Origin: Planctomycetota bacterium
GTDB taxonomy: Bacteria; Planctomycetota; UBA8742; UBA2392
Direction of reading: 5' to 3'
Length of the DNA: 64,000 bases
NCBI GenBank assembly: GCA_016712285.1
Contig: JADJRK010000001.1
Location: forward strand, 3,472,001 to 3,536,000
A program made the position numbers and the translations under genes. Under the pieces are notes generated by a model. That model had not been told where the DNA came from and searched no databases. It saw only the letters and a list, made by a program, of their open reading frames with translations. Positions 51,618 to 60,173 of the stretch are shown here, piece by piece (position 1 is the first letter of the stretch; each line of letters begins with the position of its first letter).

Positions 51618-52726
51618 GGCGTCTCCGGGACTTTGTGCAGGGCTGCGCCGCGCGTGCGCGATTCATAGCGCCAGCTTGTGACCCAGCGCTTCTGGGGCGG
51701 CAGCCATGGGTGCGGCACCGAGTAGTCCACGTGGCGCTCAAGCAGGTCCGCCAGATAGCGCGGCGCGGGCGGCGAGGCATGGCGGCCGTCGCCGATCGCG
51801 CTGCCCTGCTGGATGATGCGGGTTTGCGCGGCGCCGATCTCTTGCCGCCAGGCCGGCGCACCCGCAGCCAGCAGCGGGTGATCGACGACCCGCCGCGAAG
51901 TGGTGAACGCCAGCGTTTCAGCCAGCGCCACATGACCGGATGCGCCCGCGACTGCCTCGCGAAATTCAAAGTCGACGCGCCGCGTGAACGGGTTCTCACG
52001 AATCACGCGTTCGCCGCCGCCAGCCAGCGCATGGGCCTGTGCCAGCGCGCCGGGGCCGATGAAGAAGCCCGCCACGGTGCGCACGAGCGTGCCGTCCGCA
52101 CCGACAGTTTCGCTGATCGCGTAGTGGCCGTCTTCAACGCCGGCGGGCAGCGGCGTGAACACCTGCTCGTCCTCCACGGTGTAGTCCAGTGAGGGCTCAG
52201 CGGCGTCGCGCGTGGTGCTGCTCTGGACGCGTCGATACCCGGCTTGCACGGCCGGCAGCAACACAGCTTCGTAGGCAGCCGGGTTCTCCCCGCGTCGCAG
52301 AATCGCCAGCCCTTGATAGCGCAGGCGCTGCGCGGCACCGACGTCGCTGCTGACGCTGACAGTCTGATTGTGCTGCTGGACGGCGCTGTCGGGGTCCTGG
52401 CGCGTGGCCTTGAATGTCAGCCGCGCCCGGCGCGTGCCGTGGGCATCGCCGGGCGCGGGGTCGAGTTCGTGCAAGCCCACGAACACGGGGCCGATGCGGC
52501 AGTCCGCCATCGACAGCTGGCGCACCTCGGTCCCGTCGGCACTCAGCGCGAGGTCACCTGTGGCGCCTATGGCGCCGCGCAATCCATCAAGGGCCTGCTC
52601 GATCAACGCCGTCGTGGCCGCCTGCACTTGCAGTGTGAGGTGCCAATGCTCGGCATCGTGTTCGCGAGTGATTTCAAGGGCGGCTGTTGCGCCCAGCACT
52701 TCATCGTTGAACTTGAGCGTCATCAT
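51614..52726 (-). CDS. Phage-like structural protein (tail/neck-like)
   Basis: A 370-residue protein starting two bases after the preceding gene's stop and overlapping the next by four. The N-terminal 120 residues contain a beta-barrel-like segment (MTLKFNDEVLGATAALEITRE), the rest mixed alpha/beta with VVDHPLLAAGAPAWRQEIGAA. No named family was recognised. Tight coupling to the 1195-residue tail-like gene suggests that the two products act together in a particle. Confidence 0.55.
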   Translation of the reverse strand: MMTLKFNDEVLGATAALEITREHDAEHWHLTLQVQAATTALIEQALDGLRGAIGATGDLALSADGTEVRQLSMADCRIGPVFVGLHELDPAPGDAHGTRRARLTFKATRQDPDSAVQQHNQTVSVSSDVGAAQRLRYQGLAILRRGENPAAYEAVLLPAVQAGYRRVQSSTTRDAAEPSLDYTVEDEQVFTPLPAGVEDGHYAISETVGADGTLVRTVAGFFIGPGALAQAHALAGGGERVIRENPFTRRVDFEFREAVAGASGHVALAETLAFTTSRRVVDHPLLAAGAPAWRQEIGAAQTRIIQQGSAIGDGRHASPPAPRYLADLLERHVDYSVPHPWLPPQKRWVTSWRYESRTRGAALHKVPETP

Positions 52727-52728
52727 GG

Positions 52729-54036
52729 CTACTCCGCGAGGGTGTCATCAATCGTGGGAGTCCCATCGCTGGGCAGCGCGATGCCAAGGCGGTCGCGGGC
52801 GAACGTCTGGAACGCGCCGGCGTCGTTACTTGACGTGTCAACGGTGTAGCGGTCGGCGATTGCGCCCGCCTGCGGGGCCAGCGCGCCCTGAAACAGCGCC
52901 ACGCGCAGGCCCGCGTGCGGCACCTCGGCGGCCGGGGCAAGGCTTGCGCCATCGACGTGCACGACGCCGTCAAAGTCGGCGCTGCAGCGGATGCGCACGA
53001 CCACCTTGTTCGGGAAGCTCGCCCGCGGCAGGTATTCAAACCCGCCCAGGTGAAGCCACTCAGCGGTCGGTGTTGACCCGTCAATGGTCAGCGCCAGCGT
53101 GGAGGCATTACCGTTGACCAGCAGGTCAACCGTCACGCTGCCCGCGGTGTGGCTGGCCACATAGAACCATGCGCCAAGGGCAAAGAAGCGGCCGGACTCG
53201 ATGGCGGGGCTGCGCCCGGCCAGGTCCTGGCGCAGGTCACCCGCCGTGCCGCCATCGCCGGTGATCTTCAGCGAGCCCGTGCCAAAGAGCTTCTCGCCGG
53301 TGTCGCGCGAGAACACGCCGCCGCCGGCTTCAACGCTCCAGTGGGTAAAGCCCGCGTCGTATGCCTCAAATGCCCCGTCGAGCACGGCGTTGCGCGCGTC
53401 GGCGAAGTCGCCGCTGGTCACGGGGATCACGCGGGTGTGCACGGCGCGGCCGATCTCGGGCCGAATGCGGAACTCCTCCTGGCCGACGGGCACGCGGTGG
53501 TGGGCGTTGTCGCGCACGCACTCAATGGCAACGCGCTGGGTGCGGATGCGCTCGTCGTCAATCACGCTTTCGGCTGCGTTCACGGTGCTGCCGCTGACAT
53601 AGCAGGCTGCGTCGCCGGCATTGCCCGCGTCGGGGGCTGGCGTGCCCACGCTCACGTCGTTGGGTGCCACACTCTCGGCGTCGGCCAGCATCGCGCGTGC
53701 CAGGCCATGCAGCAGCTCTTCGCGCGAGGCGCCCTGAGCATCCAGCTCAGGGGCGAGTGCCGCGGAAAGCCACGCATCCAGCGCGGCGTCCAGCGGCAAG
53801 GCCCAGCCGCGCGCGGTTTCGGCTGCGGAGTTCAGCAGCGCGATGACTTGCAGGGTGTCGCGCTCGGCGCCGGAGTCGTTGAGCACATCAATGAACTGCT
53901 TGCGCAGGCGGTCGAGCGAGCGAAAGGTCTGGCCGCTTTGCGTGATTTCAAGGTCATGGTCGGCAAGGTCTTCGATCTGCCGGAATGCGCGGGCAAACAC
54001 ACCCAGTGCTTCAAAGATGCTGGTGTAGTCAGGCAT
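52729..54036 (-). CDS. Phage-like protein with a carbohydrate-binding-module-like domain
   Basis: A 435-residue protein. Residues 1-130 are helical. A beta-sandwich (residues about 210-365) reads like a CBM4/9 or jelly-roll module: FTHWSVEAGGGVFSRDTG, then FFALGAWFYVASHTAGSVTV and LHLGGFEYLPRASFPNKV. Such modules occur as decoration or host-attachment domains on phage capsids and tails. The C-terminus is short and acidic. It lies between an adaptor-like and a tail-like gene. Confidence 0.55.
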   Translation of the reverse strand: MPDYTSIFEALGVFARAFRQIEDLADHDLEITQSGQTFRSLDRLRKQFIDVLNDSGAERDTLQVIALLNSAAETARGWALPLDAALDAWLSAALAPELDAQGASREELLHGLARAMLADAESVAPNDVSVGTPAPDAGNAGDAACYVSGSTVNAAESVIDDERIRTQRVAIECVRDNAHHRVPVGQEEFRIRPEIGRAVHTRVIPVTSGDFADARNAVLDGAFEAYDAGFTHWSVEAGGGVFSRDTGEKLFGTGSLKITGDGGTAGDLRQDLAGRSPAIESGRFFALGAWFYVASHTAGSVTVDLLVNGNASTLALTIDGSTPTAEWLHLGGFEYLPRASFPNKVVVRIRCSADFDGVVHVDGASLAPAAEVPHAGLRVALFQGALAPQAGAIADRYTVDTSSNDAGAFQTFARDRLGIALPSDGTPTIDDTLAE

Positions 54037-54082
54037 GGGTTTCCTTTGGTGGTCGGGGCGTGGGGTTGGCTGGTCGCCCGCA

Positions 54083-54739
54083 TCAGGTTCGGATCAGCCT
54101 GGGCACGAAGATCTGCTCGGCGCTGCCGCCCAGCGGCAAGCGGATGCGCGAGAGTGATTCCCGCGCGGCGTTTCTCCAGCGCAGCGCAAGTTGCGCCGCG
54201 GGGTCGTCGGCGCGAATGCTCAGGTAGTCGTACGTGAACTGCAGCGCGTACAGCGACGTGGCCTCGGCCAGCGGCACGAGGTCATCGGCGAGCCAGCCGA
54301 CCGGCAGACGCGCGTTGATCAGCGCGTCGATCAGGCGCTTGGCGCGCAGGCATGGTTCGCTGAAGCCCTCGCGCCCGGCGAAGTTGCCGTCATCGAGAAA
54401 GGCCGCCAGGCCGGCATGGCGCGCCAGCAGGTCGGTGTCGCAGGCGTAAAAGATGTCAATCAACGCGTCGCAGGGCGCCGCATCGTGCAGGCGCACGCTG
54501 CCATCCAGGCCGCTGTCATTCAGCGCCGCCAGCGCCAGCTCGCCACTTGACGAGTCAAGTGTACCGGCTGCGACTGCCAGTGTGCGCTGGGCGTCGCGGT
54601 ACATGGTTACCGTGTGGTCGTTGCCGTTGCGCTTCACGCGCACCCAGGCGCGGCCGTTGTCGGTGTTGTCGCGGGAAGCGCCGTGCAGGTCCCAGCGGGA
54701 CAGTGCGGGTGCGCCGTGCGTGGTGACGTACTCGATCAT
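54083..54739 (-). CDS. Phage head-completion/adaptor-like protein
   Basis: A 218-residue, mostly helical protein directly after the major capsid gene, separated by a hairpin. No family motif was recognised. Position suggests a head-tail connector. N-terminal beta strands (AWVRVKRNGNDHTVTMYRDAQ) are followed by helices (CLRAKRLIDALINARLP). The confidence concerns the gene, not the role. Confidence 0.5.
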   Translation of the reverse strand: MIEYVTTHGAPALSRWDLHGASRDNTDNGRAWVRVKRNGNDHTVTMYRDAQRTLAVAAGTLDSSSGELALAALNDSGLDGSVRLHDAAPCDALIDIFYACDTDLLARHAGLAAFLDDGNFAGREGFSEPCLRAKRLIDALINARLPVGWLADDLVPLAEATSLYALQFTYDYLSIRADDPAAQLALRWRNAARESLSRIRLPLGGSAEQIFVPRLIRT

Positions 54740-54763
54740 GGTGGTGTCCGTTGAAGGAAGGGA

Positions 54764-54791
54764 CCTGGGCGGACGGGCCCGCCCGCCCAGG
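54764..54791. terminator. Hairpin downstream of the major capsid gene
   Basis: A perfect 9-bp stem CCTGGGCGG/CCGCCCAGG, extendable inside, 17 bases past the capsid stop. It could act as an intra-operon terminator or RNA stabiliser, a usual place for one after a highly expressed capsid gene. Confidence 0.6.
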
Positions 54792-54807
54792 CTTGGTGGG
54801 TCCTGAA

Positions 54808-55953
54808 CTAGCTGGTCGCAAGCGCGGTGATCAGCCCGTGCCCGCCGTCGCCACCGTTCAGGATTTCGAGGGTGTATTCGCCGATGATCTGCGCCTTGCG
54901 GAAGTCGCCCGACTCAGCCAGCGGCTTGACGAAGAAGCTGCGGCCCTGCAGCGGCAGCACCTGCAACTTGTCGAGGTCAAGCAGCAGCACCTTGTCGGCC
55001 GGCACCCAGCGCGAAAGGATCACGCGCTGCACGCCGAAGTCGCTTTCGTAAACATCGACCAGGTTGCGCAGCGCCGTGGTATCGGGCTCGTAGCGCCTGG
55101 CACTCTGGATGAAGCTGCTGATCTTGCGCTTCTGGAAACCGTTGCAGACGATGGCATTGGGGCGCCCGCCCGCTTCCCAGCAGGTGCGCAAGGCTGCGTT
55201 GAGCAGCGGCTCATCCAGGTCCGCGCTGGCGGCGTCGCTGACCGCGGCGCCGGCGCCACTGATGAACTGCAGCAGCCCGCCCATGGTGCGACGAATGGTC
55301 GCGCTGCCCTGGGGGTTGGCGGCCGCCTTGAACCCGCAGATCACGGTCTGTTCAAGCGAGCGCAGCAGCTCGCGCAGGCGCTGGATGACCTGGTAGTCGA
55401 ACTCCCGCTCGACGGCGTGCAGGCCCACGGCGTCCATGCTGCCGCTGATGCTCACGGTCTCGGTGAAAATCTGCGCGTAGTTTTCTTTGCGTACGCGGTT
55501 GCGGTAACGCGCCGTGGCTGCGTCTTCGCCTTCAAGCGCCGCGTGCCCGATCACCACCACGCGCTGGTCGTCGGCCACCGCTGCCGCTGTGCTGCCGCCG
55601 TAGCCGCGGGTGACTGTCAGCGTGTGGGTGCTGATGCCGGTGACCTGCAGGACTTCTTCGCTGCCGTCGGGCTTGATGATGTCGCCGACACGAAACGCCG
55701 CGCCGTCGTCGACGATCATGCTGGTGTCGTCGTCGTCGTACCCGCCGGCATTGTTGATCGCCGAGAAGTTGGCGTTCAAGCGGTCCTCGAACCACTCGTG
55801 GCGCGTGGATTTGGCGGCATAGCGCGGGCTGCCGATGGCATCCAGCAGCGGAGTGTCGAACGGCGAGATCAGCCCGACCAGGTCGCTGACGTCATCGACC
55901 AGTTCGGGCAGGGTCGCGCCCGCGTCGTACGTTGCCTTGCCAGTGAAGCTCAT
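54808..55953 (-). CDS. SU10-like (HK97-fold) major capsid protein
   Basis: A 381-residue protein. The N-terminal part (LPELVDDVSDLVGLISPFDTPLLDAIGS) and the rest (TETVSISGSMDAVG, then EFDYQVIQRLRELLRSLEQTVICGFKAA, ending AESGDFRKAQIIGEYTLEILNGG) match the SU10/DUF5309 major-capsid family of tailed phages. Length is normal. There is no protease gene beside it. It is flanked by hairpins on both sides, typical of a separately tuned, abundant product. Confidence 0.82.
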   Translation of the reverse strand: MSFTGKATYDAGATLPELVDDVSDLVGLISPFDTPLLDAIGSPRYAAKSTRHEWFEDRLNANFSAINNAGGYDDDDTSMIVDDGAAFRVGDIIKPDGSEEVLQVTGISTHTLTVTRGYGGSTAAAVADDQRVVVIGHAALEGEDAATARYRNRVRKENYAQIFTETVSISGSMDAVGLHAVEREFDYQVIQRLRELLRSLEQTVICGFKAAANPQGSATIRRTMGGLLQFISGAGAAVSDAASADLDEPLLNAALRTCWEAGGRPNAIVCNGFQKRKISSFIQSARRYEPDTTALRNLVDVYESDFGVQRVILSRWVPADKVLLLDLDKLQVLPLQGRSFFVKPLAESGDFRKAQIIGEYTLEILNGGDGGHGLITALATS

Positions 55954-55983
55954 GGTGTCTCCTTAGTAGGGGGTTGGATGCAG

Positions 55984-56003
55984 GGGCGCTGCTTGCAGCG
56001 CCC
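55984..56003. terminator. Hairpin upstream of the major capsid gene
   Basis: A perfect 9-bp stem GGGCGCTGC/GCAGCGCCC with a TT loop, between the scaffold-like stop (56030) and the capsid ATG (55953). Confidence 0.55.
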
Positions 56004-56029
56004 GGTGAAGTGGTTCCGGCCCGGGGTGC

Positions 56030-56455
56030 CTACCTGCGCTTCAGGGCGTCGCGGGCAATCTGGACTTGACGGGTCAAGCCTCCGGCCTTCCATGCCTCGC
56101 GCAGTTTTTCGTGCTCGGGCTGGCGGGTCGCCAGCTTCTCGGGCGCCGTGGTCTGGCGCGCGAACAGGTAGGGGCGCGCCGCCTTGAGGTTGCGGTACAG
56201 TTGGTCAAGCCCCGTATCGCCCTGCAGCTCGGCGCTTACGTCTTCCAGCTTGAGCGCGTCGCCGGGGTACAGCAGGCCCTCGCGGGGCGCGCGCTCAAGG
56301 AAGCGACGTTCGAGTTCGTGGCGGCGGGTTGCCACGCTGTGCTCGGCCTCGAGTTTCGCGACCTGTTGCAGCGCGCCCTCAAGCGCGGGGTCCTGCCGCA
56401 ACGCCTCAGGCAGCGCGTTGCGAAGACTTGCGGTGATGGATTCATTCTCGGACAT
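56030..56455 (-). CDS. Scaffold-like helical protein
   Basis: A 141-residue, highly charged, helical protein between portal and capsid genes, the usual place of the phage scaffolding protein. Coiled coil (LQQVAKLEAEHSVATRRHELERRFLE, residues about 30-56) fits. It lacks a recognisable protease. Identification as scaffold is from position and composition. Confidence 0.55.
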   Translation of the reverse strand: MSENESITASLRNALPEALRQDPALEGALQQVAKLEAEHSVATRRHELERRFLERAPREGLLYPGDALKLEDVSAELQGDTGLDQLYRNLKAARPYLFARQTTAPEKLATRQPEHEKLREAWKAGGLTRQVQIARDALKRR

Positions 56456-56479
56456 GGTTCTTCTCCTTGGCTGAACCGC

Positions 56480-57805
56480 TTACGCGGTGGTTGTTGATTG
56501 GTTGGCTTCCCACGCGGCCCGGGCTTGTTCGGGCGATTCGTAGCGGTCGGGGTTGTCGCGCAGCATCAGCTCCCAGGGCGTGACCATGCCGTGGCGCAGC
56601 CGAAACTCGTCGGCCTGGATGCGCTCGGCGACACTCTGCTCAAGCTCGGGCTCGGGGTAGTCCAGCGCGAACTGCGCGTCCGGTTGCGGGCCCTCGTGGG
56701 CGCGCAGCACAGCCTGAGTGACTTCGACGAGGTCTTGTTCAAAGGCGCGGAACACCTGCTGCCGCTCAATGCGGTCTTCCAGCACCGGCGTCTGCTGCGC
56801 GAGAATGCTGATGCCGCTGAGGTTGCTGACCGGCTGCACGCTGAGCAAAGACTCGGGCACGCGCTGGGTTTTGAGCAGCGTGCGCAGCAGAAACTCAAGG
56901 TCCGCAATCAGGTCGGCGATCGGCGCGCCGGGCGCCTTGAAGTTCACGCCGAAGGGCTCATTGCCCGAAACATGAAAGCGGATCGCCCGGGCCGGGCCCA
57001 CGGCAATGTCCTGCGCGGGGTCAGGGTTGACGATCTCCATCACGCCGAAACCCTGCATCGCCACGGTGTGCGCCAGCGCCGACAACTTGGCGTTGAACTC
57101 GTTGTTCGCCCACGCCAGTGAGCGGCCGCGCCCCTCCACCCAGAAACCGTCCACGGGAAGCCGGTCATGGACAAAGGCAAACGGAACGCGGCCGTAGCTG
57201 TGCGCCTGCTCACGGATGACACGGCCGCCGGCGACGGTGGCGAACGACTGGGGGTCCCACACATGGGCAAGGGAGCCGTCGCCGGCGGCAAAGGCGATGA
57301 CGGCGCGCGGCTGGTCGGGGCGCAGGGCGTCGGGCAAAACGAGCATGCGGTGGGCGGGCCAGGGCCAGTAGCGCACTTCGTCGCCCTCGTGGCTGACACA
57401 GACCGCGGCCACGCCGTGCAGGCGGGCCAGGCGGTCAACGCCGAGAAGCAGGCGGTCCATGGGGTTGCGGGCATGGACGCGGGCGATACGCTCGCTGGCG
57501 CGGCGTTCGACGGGGCGGCGGTAGAGTTGGGAAAGCACGTCGATGACAACGCGCGTGATGTTCAAGAAGTGCTTGTGCGGGCGGCGCGAGAACTCAAGGG
57601 CTGATTCGCCGGGCAGGCGGGGGATGTAGCGAAGCTGGTCGCCGGTGTACATGTCCCAGCACAGGCGCGCCTCGGCCATGCGGCGCGACTCGCCATCGGC
57701 GGTGAACAGCGCGAACAGTTCTTCGTTGGTGCGGGGCCGGAACGCGCGAGGTTGGGCCGTGTGCTCAATGGCAAGGGCGAGGGCTTCGTGGTATGCATCG
57801 TTCAT
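56480..57805 (-). CDS. Phage portal protein
   Basis: A 441-residue protein. ATG 57805 has AAGGA seven bases upstream; the frame opens 11 codons before. It has the portal style: an N-terminal wing (YTGDQLRYIPRLPGE), the stretch HKHFLNITRVVIDVLSQLYRRPVE, a clip/stem area with WPWPAHRMLVLPD, and a long crown helix at the end (LEQSVAERIQADEFRLRHGM, then TPWELML). It leads the cluster directly opposite argS. No terminase gene precedes it. Confidence 0.78.
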   Translation of the reverse strand: MNDAYHEALALAIEHTAQPRAFRPRTNEELFALFTADGESRRMAEARLCWDMYTGDQLRYIPRLPGESALEFSRRPHKHFLNITRVVIDVLSQLYRRPVERRASERIARVHARNPMDRLLLGVDRLARLHGVAAVCVSHEGDEVRYWPWPAHRMLVLPDALRPDQPRAVIAFAAGDGSLAHVWDPQSFATVAGGRVIREQAHSYGRVPFAFVHDRLPVDGFWVEGRGRSLAWANNEFNAKLSALAHTVAMQGFGVMEIVNPDPAQDIAVGPARAIRFHVSGNEPFGVNFKAPGAPIADLIADLEFLLRTLLKTQRVPESLLSVQPVSNLSGISILAQQTPVLEDRIERQQVFRAFEQDLVEVTQAVLRAHEGPQPDAQFALDYPEPELEQSVAERIQADEFRLRHGMVTPWELMLRDNPDRYESPEQARAAWEANQSTTTA

Positions 57806-57902
57806 ACGTTGATTCCTTGGGCGGGGTTTTTCTCTCACCCTTCACCCCCAGGAATCCACGGACACACGTCGCGGCAGAATTCGCGAAAAACTAGAGACGC
57901 AG

Positions 57903-60014
57903 ATGGGATTGATCGAGACACAGGTAGCGGCGGAACTGGCGGAGTGGCCGGGGTTTAAGTCCCACGGCCTGGGCGCGGAAAAAATCCGTGAAAATCTTGT
58001 CCGCCCGCCCAAAGACGACATGGGCGACCTTGCGTTTGCCACGTTCAAAGCCGCCAAAGAAGCGGGCAAGTCACCGGCGCAACTCGCGCTGGAACTGGTG
58101 GCGGGCCGCGACACGGCGCGCATCAGCAAGCGTCTGCGCAAGATTGAAGACCCCGACGACACGGCGGACGAGCCAGTGGCGCCGCCGCGCTCGGCGCTGG
58201 TGGTCGCAGTGGGCACAGCCGGCCCGTACGTAAACATTCGGCTGAACCGGGCGGCTGCAGGTGCGCTGCTGCTGACGGAAATCGAGAAGCAGGGCGAAGC
58301 CTACGGCAACAGCGAAAGCGGCAAGGGCAAGACGCTGGTCATTGACCTGTCAAGCCCGAACATAGCCAAGCCGCTGGCGGTGCATCATTTGCGGTCAACG
58401 ATGATCGGTTACAGCATCAAAAAAATCAGGGAAAGCCAAGGCTGGCGCGTTGTGGGCGTGAATCACTTAGGCGACTGGGGCACAGGCTTCGGCAAACTGA
58501 TCGCGGGGTTGAAGAGAATTCCTTCGGTAGCGGCGCTGGCGGCGAAGAAGGCCAAGGAGCAACTCACGGAGGGGAACTTCGAAGTCCTTCCCGAGTTCAC
58601 GGTCAAGGAGTTGAACGCCGAGTACCAGAAGTTCAATGAAGCAATGAAGTCCGACCCGGAACTCGAAGCCTCCGGGAAGCGCGAGTTTGCCCTGCTGGAA
58701 CAAGCCATCGTTGCGGAGAACACCAAGCCTGGCTCGGCAGTAGGTACGCCAGGTTACGAGAACTTCTACATCTATCGCTCTGCTCGCGAGAAGAGCCTTT
58801 CTGAGTTTGCACGCGTGTACAAAGACTTGGGCATCTCATTCAAGCCGCTGTCGATTGTGGCCGCCCAGAGAAGCAAGGAAGAGCAGCAATTGAAGAGTGG
58901 GACGTTTCCCGCTACGGGCGTCTACATCGGCGAGAGCCACTGGGCTGTCGTCGGGGCGCGTTGCCAGCCCATCGTGGACACGGCCCTTAAGACCGGCGTG
59001 GCGGAAAAGTCAGACGGAGCAGTGGTCATCTGGGTCAACGGCAAAAAACCGGGCAAAGACGGCAAGCCCCCGCCGCCGGTGATCTTGCAGAAGGACGACG
59101 GAGCCTCTTCGTACCACCTGCGCGACATCGCATCAGCCACGTATCGACACGAGGGACTGGGCGGCACTGACTTAGCCTATGTGGTGGGCTCAGAACAGTC
59201 ATTGCACTTTCAGCAACTGTTCAAGGCGCTGGAAATGCTTGGTTACGAGTGGGCGAAGAACTGCACTCACGTTGATTTTGGCTTGATGCTGTTCAAGAAC
59301 GACAAGGGTGGCTGGGAGAAAACCAGCACGCGGCGGGGTACTGCGATCATGCTGGAAGACTTGCTGGATGAAGCGATCAAGTCGGTGCGCGAGATCATGG
59401 CTGCCAAGAACCCTGAACTTGCGGGCACGCCCGATGGCGAAGCCGTCGCGCACGCCGTGGGCGTTGGGGCCGTCGTGTTCAACGACCTCAAAGCCGGCCG
59501 GCGCAACAACGTCAAGTTCGACTGGGACGCCGTGCTCGACTTCGAAGGCGAATCCGGCCCCTACATGCTCTACCAGTACGTCCGCATGGGCAGCGTGATG
59601 CAGGCATTCAGCAAACGTTACTGTGAACAGGAGCCCGGCCTGCCCGACGAAGCTTCAGCGAAGGCGGGAGCGCAAGCGACGGGTATAGCGCTCGACGATG
59701 TCGCAAAGGCCGCGCTGCATGGCGACGCGGCGCTACTCACACTCGACGAAGAATGGCGCATTCTAAAACTGCTCGCCGAGTTCCCCGACGCCGTCGCCAA
59801 GGCCAGCGACGAGTACGAGCCCTCCGTGGTCGCCCAGCACCTGATCAAGCTCGCAGGCGCGACCTCGACCTGGTGGGTCGCCACGCGCGACTCACGCATC
59901 GTCGGCGACGACAAAGCACTCAGCCTCGCCCGCGTAAGGCTGGTCAACGCCATCCGCACCACGCTCGGCAAAGGCCTGACGCTGCTCGGCATGAGCCTCG
60001 TTGACCGCATGTAG
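57903..60014 (+). CDS. argS: Arginyl-tRNA synthetase
   Basis: A 703-residue class I synthetase, longer than the usual 550-600. It has the N-terminal Add-1 domain (GPYVNIRLNRAAA), HIGH-like SSPNIAKPLAVHHLRSTMIG and the active-site Rossmann fold with HLGDWGTGFGKLI. The later core AYVVGSEQSLHFQQLFKALEMLGYEWA is followed by the MSTR-type KTSTRRGTAIMLEDLLDEA motif. The C-terminal DALR domain ends NAIRTTLGKGLTLLGM. A DEASAKAG insert (near residues 581-588) is encoded by a 20-base copy of the tandem-repeat palindrome. Extra length also lies in the Add-1 region (DTARISKRLRKIEDPDDTADE). It is divergent from the portal gene by 97 bases. Confidence 0.95.
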   Translation: MGLIETQVAAELAEWPGFKSHGLGAEKIRENLVRPPKDDMGDLAFATFKAAKEAGKSPAQLALELVAGRDTARISKRLRKIEDPDDTADEPVAPPRSALVVAVGTAGPYVNIRLNRAAAGALLLTEIEKQGEAYGNSESGKGKTLVIDLSSPNIAKPLAVHHLRSTMIGYSIKKIRESQGWRVVGVNHLGDWGTGFGKLIAGLKRIPSVAALAAKKAKEQLTEGNFEVLPEFTVKELNAEYQKFNEAMKSDPELEASGKREFALLEQAIVAENTKPGSAVGTPGYENFYIYRSAREKSLSEFARVYKDLGISFKPLSIVAAQRSKEEQQLKSGTFPATGVYIGESHWAVVGARCQPIVDTALKTGVAEKSDGAVVIWVNGKKPGKDGKPPPPVILQKDDGASSYHLRDIASATYRHEGLGGTDLAYVVGSEQSLHFQQLFKALEMLGYEWAKNCTHVDFGLMLFKNDKGGWEKTSTRRGTAIMLEDLLDEAIKSVREIMAAKNPELAGTPDGEAVAHAVGVGAVVFNDLKAGRRNNVKFDWDAVLDFEGESGPYMLYQYVRMGSVMQAFSKRYCEQEPGLPDEASAKAGAQATGIALDDVAKAALHGDAALLTLDEEWRILKLLAEFPDAVAKASDEYEPSVVAQHLIKLAGATSTWWVATRDSRIVGDDKALSLARVRLVNAIRTTLGKGLTLLGMSLVDRM

Positions 60015-60018
60015 CCGC

Positions 60019-60113
60019 GTGGCATGCGCGTCCCGCGCATGAGTTTCGCCGGCCTCTGGCCGGCGTGGTCGGCTGGAAGCCGACCGAACTCATTCGCCAG
60101 AGGCGAATGCCAC
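60019..60113. repeat. Multi-hairpin array D (intergenic, nested)
   Basis: GTGGCAT (60019-60025) pairs with ATGCCAC (60107-60113). Inside lies GCGCG-tcc-CGCGC, then ATGAGTT (60039-60045) paired with AACTCAT (60087-60093). This inner pair encloses CGCCGGCC-tct-GGCCGGCG and GTCGGCT-gga-AGCCGAC. TTCGCC-aga-GGCGAA follows. The result is a branched five-stem, tRNA-like-in-layout fold between argS and lysS. Confidence 0.85.
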
Positions 60114-60173
60114 TGCCACGTTGCGGCGAATCCCTTGCGCGTTAGCATGCGGCCCGCTTTTTGAGGAACCCGC

